A DNA stretch of 64,000 nt, taken from assembly GCF_000971055.1 (NCBI RefSeq), contig NZ_LARW01000061.1:62001-126000 (forward strand), read 5' to 3'. The stretch's first letter is position 1. Each line of letters begins with the position of its first letter. The DNA comes from Sphingomonas sp. SRS2 (GTDB lineage: Bacteria > Pseudomonadota > Alphaproteobacteria > Sphingomonadales > Sphingomonadaceae). The notes under the pieces are model-generated. The model was not told the origin of the DNA, ran no database searches, and saw nothing but the letters and a program-made list of their open reading frames with translations. Of the stretch, positions 59,677-64,000 are shown piece after piece. Position numbers and translations under genes: made by a program.

Positions 59677-59716
59677 TGGCCCGGCCCCCGATCCTGCATG
59701 GCTTGGGGGCCGGCCA
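59677..59716. terminator. Bidirectional terminator hairpin
   Basis: TGGCCCGGCCCCC at 59677-59689 pairs with GGGGGCCGGCCA at 59705-59716 with one bulged C. It lies in the 60-bp gap between convergent scoB and the SDR gene. Confidence 0.65.
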
Positions 59717-59733
59717 GAGCTTGCCGGCGGTCG

Positions 59734-60519
59734 TCAATCGGGCACATATAGCTGCTGGATCTTGCCGCCGTCGACGGGGATGCACGCACCCGTAATGTAG
59801 GACGCCTCTTCCGAAAGCAGGAAGCGAACCACCGAAGCTATCTCCTCGGGCCGGCCCGGCCGCCGCATCGGAAGAACCGCCTCGATGCGCTCCTGACGCT
59901 CGGGATCGGCGCGCGAGAAGGCCGCCGAAGCCGGCGTCATGATCTGCCCGGGCGCGATAACGTTGATACGAACGCCATGCGGCGCGGCTTCAAGCGCCGC
60001 CACCGCGCTGAAATGGATCATCGCCGCCTTGGACGCCGAATAGCTGGCCATCCCCGGCATCGCGCCGAGCCCGTTCAGCGAGGCGATGTTGACGATCGCC
60101 CCCGACCCTTGCGTGATCATCAGCGCCAGCGCGGCCTGCGTGCCGACAAAGGCGGCATCGGCATTGACCTGGAAGTCGTTCCGCCATTCGTCGAGGGTCA
60201 GTTTCACGACCGGCTTGTAGGCAATCGCCATGGCATTGTTGACCAGGCCATCGAGCCGGCCATGGCGATGGGCGACGTCCTGAATCAGTGCGCGGAACGC
60301 CCGGTCGTCACTCACATCCAGCCGATGCGCCTCTACCCGCCCGATCGCCGCAATCTCAGCCCGCGCCACTTCTAGCCGGTCCTGCCCGCGTGCGCAGATG
60401 ATCACCGTAGCGCCGTCTTCCGCCAGCCGCAGGGCCGAGGCGCGGCCGATGCCGTCGCTGCCGCCGGTCACGATCACGACGCGGCCATCGAAGCTGCCGC
60501 AAGGCGCGGCCTCGTTCAT
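59734..60519 (-). CDS. SDR family oxidoreductase
   Basis: This 261-residue classical SDR has cofactor motif TGGSDGIGRA, VIICARGQDRLE (Arg after the second strand, compatible with NADP), NNAMAIA, Ser in NIASLNGLG and YSASK. The stop-proximal ITGACIPVDGG is typical. Its start overlaps the stop of the acyl-CoA dehydrogenase gene (ATGA). It probably acts on a hydroxy- or ketoacyl intermediate of the same pathway. Confidence 0.9.
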   Translation of the reverse strand: MNEAAPCGSFDGRVVIVTGGSDGIGRASALRLAEDGATVIICARGQDRLEVARAEIAAIGRVEAHRLDVSDDRAFRALIQDVAHRHGRLDGLVNNAMAIAYKPVVKLTLDEWRNDFQVNADAAFVGTQAALALMITQGSGAIVNIASLNGLGAMPGMASYSASKAAMIHFSAVAALEAAPHGVRINVIAPGQIMTPASAAFSRADPERQERIEAVLPMRRPGRPEEIASVVRFLLSEEASYITGACIPVDGGKIQQLYVPD

Positions 60520-61676
60520 GCCGTGGCGGCGCGATGCCGGGCGACGAGTTCGCGGCCGATGATGAGCTGCTGAATCTGCGTCGTGCCCTCGTAAATGCGG
60601 AAGACGCGGACATCGCGGTAGAAGCGTTCGACCGCGCTGTCGCGCATATAGCCGGCGCCGCCGTGAATCTGGACCGCGCGGTCGGCGATCCGGCCAACCA
60701 TCTCCGAACAGAACATCTTGGCGGCGCTCGCCTCCAGCGTGACCCGCTCACCTTCATCGAAGCGGCGGGCGACGTCGCGCAACATGCATTCGGCGGCATA
60801 GAGGTCCGCCTTGCCGTCGGCCAGCATCGCCTGGATCAGCTGATAATCGCCGATCGCATGACCGAAAGCGTGCCGCTCCACCGCATAGGAAACCGACTCG
60901 TGCAGGAGACGCCGCGCCTGACCAACGCAGACCGAAGCGACGTTGATACGACCGCGATCGAGCGCCTTCATCGCCGTCGAGAAGCCGCGCCCTTCGACCC
61001 CGCCGATAATCGCGCTGGCCGGCACCCGAACATTCTCGAACAGCACGTCACACGACCATGCGCCCTGCTGTCCCATCTTGTGATCGCGCGCGCCGATCGA
61101 GACGCCGCGCGTGTCGGCAGGCACCAGAAACGCGGTGATATGGCCGTTCTTCGGCAGTGACTCGGCGTTCGTCCGCGCCATCACCAAAAACAGACCCGCA
61201 ACCGGGCCGTTGGTGATGTAACGCTTGGTGCCGTCGATCACATAATCGTCGCCATCGCGCACCGCGCGGGTGCGCATCGCCGCCGCATCGGACCCGGTAT
61301 CAGGTTCGGTGAGGCAGAAGCTGGTGATCACCTCGCCCGATGCGATGCGCGGGAGCCAGGCCGACTTCTGATCCTCGGTCCCGTCGCTCAGGATCGCGCG
61401 GGTGCCAAGGCCGATATTGATCCCGATCAACGAGCGGAACGCAGCCGACGCCCAGCACAGTTCCATGATAATCTCGACCTCCTCGGTCGAGCCGAGACCA
61501 AGACCGCCATATTCCTCCGGCGTCGTCAGCGCGAACAGACCCATCTCGCGGAAGTCGCGCCAGACGCTTTCGGGAATAAGGTCTTCGTCCGCGACCTGCC
61601 GCTCCAGCGGAACGAGCTTTTCCCGCGTGTAGCGACGAACGGTGTCGACGAACTGATCGAGCGTTTCGCGGTCCAT
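60516..61676 (-). CDS. Acyl-CoA dehydrogenase
   Basis: This 386-residue FAD enzyme has CLTEPDTGSDAAAMRTRA, IDGTKRYITNGPVAG, RHAFGHAIGDYQLIQAMLAD and RIYEGTTQIQQLIIG with the catalytic Glu. It oxidises an acyl-CoA to the 2-enoyl-CoA, electrons going to ETF. It lies 2 bp after the thiolase-like gene and overlaps the SDR gene. The substrate is probably the side chain or ring-opened acid of the compound handled by this cluster. Confidence 0.93.
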   Translation of the reverse strand: MDRETLDQFVDTVRRYTREKLVPLERQVADEDLIPESVWRDFREMGLFALTTPEEYGGLGLGSTEEVEIIMELCWASAAFRSLIGINIGLGTRAILSDGTEDQKSAWLPRIASGEVITSFCLTEPDTGSDAAAMRTRAVRDGDDYVIDGTKRYITNGPVAGLFLVMARTNAESLPKNGHITAFLVPADTRGVSIGARDHKMGQQGAWSCDVLFENVRVPASAIIGGVEGRGFSTAMKALDRGRINVASVCVGQARRLLHESVSYAVERHAFGHAIGDYQLIQAMLADGKADLYAAECMLRDVARRFDEGERVTLEASAAKMFCSEMVGRIADRAVQIHGGAGYMRDSAVERFYRDVRVFRIYEGTTQIQQLIIGRELVARHRAATA

Positions 61677-61678
61677 GG

Positions 61679-62884
61679 TCAGGCGCCCTCGAGCCCGACG
61701 ATCGCGATCGCCGCGACATTCTGATTGGGCATGCCGCCGAGATTATGGCTCAACCCGAATATCGGCGGTTCGGCCCGCTGCCGCTCTCCTGCCCGGCCCA
61801 GCAGCTGCAGGTAATTTTCGTAGATCATCCGCAGGCCCGAGGCCCCGATCGGATGGCCGAAGCATTTGAGGCCTCCGTCGATCTGACAGGGGTTGGCGCC
61901 GTCCGCGTCGAAGCGGCCGTCAAGCACGTCCTTCCAGCCCTGCCCCTCTTTCGAGATGAGAAGGTCCTCCATCGTCACCAGTTCGGTGATCGAGAAGCAA
62001 TCATGCACTTCCATCAGGCTCACCTGACTGCCCGGGTCGGTGATGCCGGCCTCCTTATAGGCCTTGGCCGCCGCGACCCGCGTCGTCGGCAGATAGCTGC
62101 CGTCCCAGCCCTGCCCCTGCAGCTCCCAGCCGTTGGACACGGCGAGCTGGAGCGCCTTCACCGTGACGATGTCCGCCTTGCCGAGACTGCGGGCGATCTC
62201 GGGCGTAGTGACGATGGCGACCGCCGCGCCGTCCGACACGCCGCAGCAATCGAACAGGCCCAGCGGCTCCGCGATCATCGGCGCGTTGAGCACGGTATCC
62301 ATGTCGATCGCCTTGCGCAGATGTGCCTTCGGATTCTTCACGCCATTGGCGTGGCTCTTGACCGAGACATGCGCCATCGCCCGCTTGAGCTCGTCCTTCG
62401 ACATGCCATGCCGCGCGCGATAGGCGGAGGCGAGCTGGGCGAAATTGCCGGGGGCCGAGCCGACCACGCCGATCATGTCGAACATGGTGCCGCGGGTGCG
62501 GACGGGCAGTCCGCCATAGCCGGTGTCCTTGAGCTTCTCGACGCCCACCGCCAGCGCGATGTCCGCCGCGCCCGACGCGACGGCATAGACCGCGCCGCGA
62601 AACGCCTCGGTGCCGCTCGCGCAATAATTCTCCACTTTGGTGACGGCGATGTTAGGCAGGCGCAGCGCCATCGCGGCGGGAATGCCGGAAGGGCCGACAT
62701 TCATCGCGTCGAAGCCCACCGATAGCCAGGCGGCGTCGATCTGCGACGTTTCGATGCCGGCGTCTGAGAGCGCCTCCAGATAGGCCTCGACCATCAGCTG
62801 TTCGGCGTCGTCATTATATCGCTCGCCAAACTTAGCGCAGCCCATGCCGAGGATCGCAACCTTGTCCTTGATGCCGGATGCCAT
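61679..62884 (-). CDS. Thiolase-like acetyltransferase/lipid-transfer (SCP-x/Ltp) protein
   Basis: This 401-residue protein of the thiolase superfamily is of the SCP-x/Ltp type rather than a classic thiolase. Cys is in ENYCASGTEAFRGA, and other motifs are EVHDCFSITELV and KCFGHPIGASGLRM. Proteins of this type pair with DUF35/OB-fold partners and catalyse thiolysis or retro-aldol cleavage of CoA esters (Ltp2 in sterol side-chain degradation). ATG 62884 is the start; the frame beyond is non-coding. It follows the chimeric OB-fold gene by 2 bp. Confidence 0.87.
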   Translation of the reverse strand: MASGIKDKVAILGMGCAKFGERYNDDAEQLMVEAYLEALSDAGIETSQIDAAWLSVGFDAMNVGPSGIPAAMALRLPNIAVTKVENYCASGTEAFRGAVYAVASGAADIALAVGVEKLKDTGYGGLPVRTRGTMFDMIGVVGSAPGNFAQLASAYRARHGMSKDELKRAMAHVSVKSHANGVKNPKAHLRKAIDMDTVLNAPMIAEPLGLFDCCGVSDGAAVAIVTTPEIARSLGKADIVTVKALQLAVSNGWELQGQGWDGSYLPTTRVAAAKAYKEAGITDPGSQVSLMEVHDCFSITELVTMEDLLISKEGQGWKDVLDGRFDADGANPCQIDGGLKCFGHPIGASGLRMIYENYLQLLGRAGERQRAEPPIFGLSHNLGGMPNQNVAAIAIVGLEGA

Positions 62885-62886
62885 GA

Positions 62887-63810
62887 TCAGGACTCCTTCG
62901 CCGCGGGTACGGCCTTCCAGAAATAACGGGTGAACTGACGGCGCTCGTCGACGGCCTTGATGCGGAACATCATCCGCATCTCCATGCCCACTTCGATCGC
63001 TTCCGGCTCGACGTCGGTGAACTCGCACGCCATGCGTCCGCCACCTTCGAATTCGACCATGCCGTAGCAGCCCGGAGGATCAGGCGTGTAGCCCAGGCTG
63101 TCCGCCGTATAGGTCATGATTCGCGCCGGAATGTCGGCAAGCGGATAATCCTCCTGCGTGCCGACTGCGGCGTCGTTGACCGACACGCTGATCTCCGATC
63201 GCGGAAACTGGATCGTGCCGGTGCGCGTGCAGCGCCCGCCGACCAGACCGAACACTGTCCTGCGGTTGCGGTAGAGCGCGGTCATCGGCTGCTTCTGGTC
63301 GAACTCGGCGCGCATGCCCGTCTCCATCTGGAGATGGCCGTTGAACGCGAGATATTTCATGTAATTCGCTTCGGCCTGGCCACGCGCGGCCCAGCCCGAA
63401 ACGCCGACTGGCCGGCGGTGGCCGGCGATCGCATCGGTCGCCTCGAACAGCAGCACGTCGGCGCCCTGGCCGAAACCGAGCAGCAGGATGCGGTCCCCGG
63501 GCGCGGCCGCTTCGAGCGCATCGGCCAGCATCACCAGCGGGTGCGCCGCACCGGCATGGCCGATATTCGCGGACAGCGTGTCGCGCACGGTCGCAACCGA
63601 CCGAACCCATCGGTCCATTGCCGTTCCCCCATCATGTCGGCGTCCCCGAACCACGAGGTACAAGATCCCGCCGAGACAGGCGAGCGTGACCAGCAGCGTC
63701 AGTCCTCGCGCTAGCGGCGAGGAGAGCCAGATACTTGCAACGATGTAGAGTGAGAAAAAGTGGACCGCCCAGATGAGGAGGCCGCCAAGCAGGAAGGCCC
63801 AGGTCCGCAT
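62887..63810 (-). CDS. Chimeric protein: oxidase-locus membrane segment fused to HMG-CoA-synthase-like C-terminus plus DUF35 OB-fold
   Basis: Residues 1-60 are two membrane helices (AFLLGGLLIWAVHFFSLYI and LARGLTLLVTLACLGGILYL) like small proteins next to caa3-type oxidase genes. From about residue 72 the sequence becomes the last part of a KAS III/HMG-CoA-synthase-like domain (NIGHAGAAHPLVMLADALE, GDRILLLGFGQGADVLLFE). A DUF35/OB-fold follows (CYGMVEFEGGGRMACEF). The active-site Cys half of the synthase is missing. A deletion or recombination joined two unrelated genes in frame near 63580-63610. The OB-fold may still serve the adjacent thiolase. Confidence 0.78.
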   Translation of the reverse strand: MRTWAFLLGGLLIWAVHFFSLYIVASIWLSSPLARGLTLLVTLACLGGILYLVVRGRRHDGGTAMDRWVRSVATVRDTLSANIGHAGAAHPLVMLADALEAAAPGDRILLLGFGQGADVLLFEATDAIAGHRRPVGVSGWAARGQAEANYMKYLAFNGHLQMETGMRAEFDQKQPMTALYRNRRTVFGLVGGRCTRTGTIQFPRSEISVSVNDAAVGTQEDYPLADIPARIMTYTADSLGYTPDPPGCYGMVEFEGGGRMACEFTDVEPEAIEVGMEMRMMFRIKAVDERRQFTRYFWKAVPAAKES

Positions 63811-63813
63811 GGT

Positions 63814-64000
63814 TCAGCCGCCTACCGCACGCGTCAACACCGCCGTCAGTGCGCCTTGGCCTGCGGCATAAACAACCCACAACACGCAGAGATCGAGGCT
63901 GTTGTTGCGCGGCCGTACGATCATGCCGCGGCTGTTGCGCGCCGAGATATACCCGGCCATCAGCAGGCCGATGGCCGCGAGCATGGCTTCCAGGCTGAGC
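63814..64000 (-). CDS. C-terminus of cytochrome c oxidase subunit I/III-type membrane protein (partial)
   Basis: The minus strand from the window edge encodes LSLEAMLAAIGLLMAGYISAR, split here by the edge, then DLCVLWVVYAAGQGALTAVL and a stop. Two helices joined by a basic loop resemble the end of fused CtaD I+III subunits of terminal oxidases. The first part lies outside the window, so the assignment is tentative. The next gene starts 3 bp after the stop, consistent with an oxidase operon. Confidence 0.5.
   Translation of the reverse strand, partial: LSLEAMLAAIGLLMAGYISARNSRGMIVRPRNNSLDLCVLWVVYAAGQGALTAVLTRAVGG

Noticed and set aside
1-64000. CRISPR array or rRNA genes
   Set aside because: No regularly spaced repeats and no rRNA-like sequence were seen while reading both strands.

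Overview
The window is GC-rich, densely packed bacterial DNA and looks like a chromosome of an alphaproteobacterium in the Sphingomonadales (Sphingomonas, Sphingobium, Novosphingobium or Rhizorhabdus type). Supporting signs are the rpmH-rnpA-yidD-yidC-engB block, an UrcA-family periplasmic protein, the OtsB/GH15/OtsA operon, and a long stretch of aromatic and acyl-CoA catabolism served by a TonB-dependent receptor. The species cannot be named from the sequence alone.

Layout. 1-9.7 kb, all minus strand: a cell-surface glycan or capsule decoration cluster (M23 peptidase, 1301-residue multi-domain glycosyltransferase, sulfotransferase, GSCFA protein, SGNH-like protein, asparagine-synthase-like protein). 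9.9-15.3 kb, minus: housekeeping genes tRNA-Leu(CAA), dapE, a GST, engB, yidC, yidD, rnpA and rpmH. 15.5-21.5 kb: a lipoprotein and comM. ComM is cut in two by a 3608-bp transposon with 23-bp perfect terminal inverted repeats and a 12-bp target duplication. The transposon carries an IS1595/ISXO2-type transposase plus five passenger genes, one of them an ImmA/IrrE-type metallopeptidase. 21.5-28.6 kb: trehalose metabolism (otsA, GH15, otsB), an UrcA protein, and a NUDIX-DUF47 fusion coupled to a PiT phosphate transporter.

28.7-64 kb is a catabolic region made of several modules. First comes a beta-oxidation operon (acyl-CoA dehydrogenase, thiolase, HSD10-like SDR, enoyl-CoA hydratase), with a TetR regulator and a P450. 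Next is a meta-cleavage operon on the minus strand (2-hydroxymuconate semialdehyde dehydrogenase type ALDH, two VOC proteins of which one is an extradiol dioxygenase, a class II aldolase-like protein, hydratase, decarboxylase). A gamma-resorcylate/hydroxyquinol module follows (4-OT tautomerase, FAH hydrolase, gamma-resorcylate decarboxylase, a 43-codon remnant of maleylacetate reductase, hydroxyquinol 1,2-dioxygenase, a free-standing HtaA-domain protein). Then come WrbA, a LysR and a flavin-dependent monooxygenase. A plus-strand operon joins a TonB-dependent receptor to two SDRs, an AtaL-like protein and four NTF2-fold proteins. The last module is a LysR-controlled CoA-transferase pair facing an SDR, acyl-CoA dehydrogenase and Ltp/thiolase operon. 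That operon ends in a chimeric gene fused to a membrane protein from a neighbouring cytochrome oxidase locus.

The region shows repeated gene decay and rearrangement: transposon-split comM, an internally deleted maleylacetate reductase, remnants of an MscS channel and an MFS transporter, an SDR whose catalytic Tyr position is His, and the chimeric gene at the right edge. The two best candidates for something not yet described are the passenger-carrying transposon in comM and the TonB receptor/SDR/NTF2 operon, whose substrate cannot be read from the sequence.
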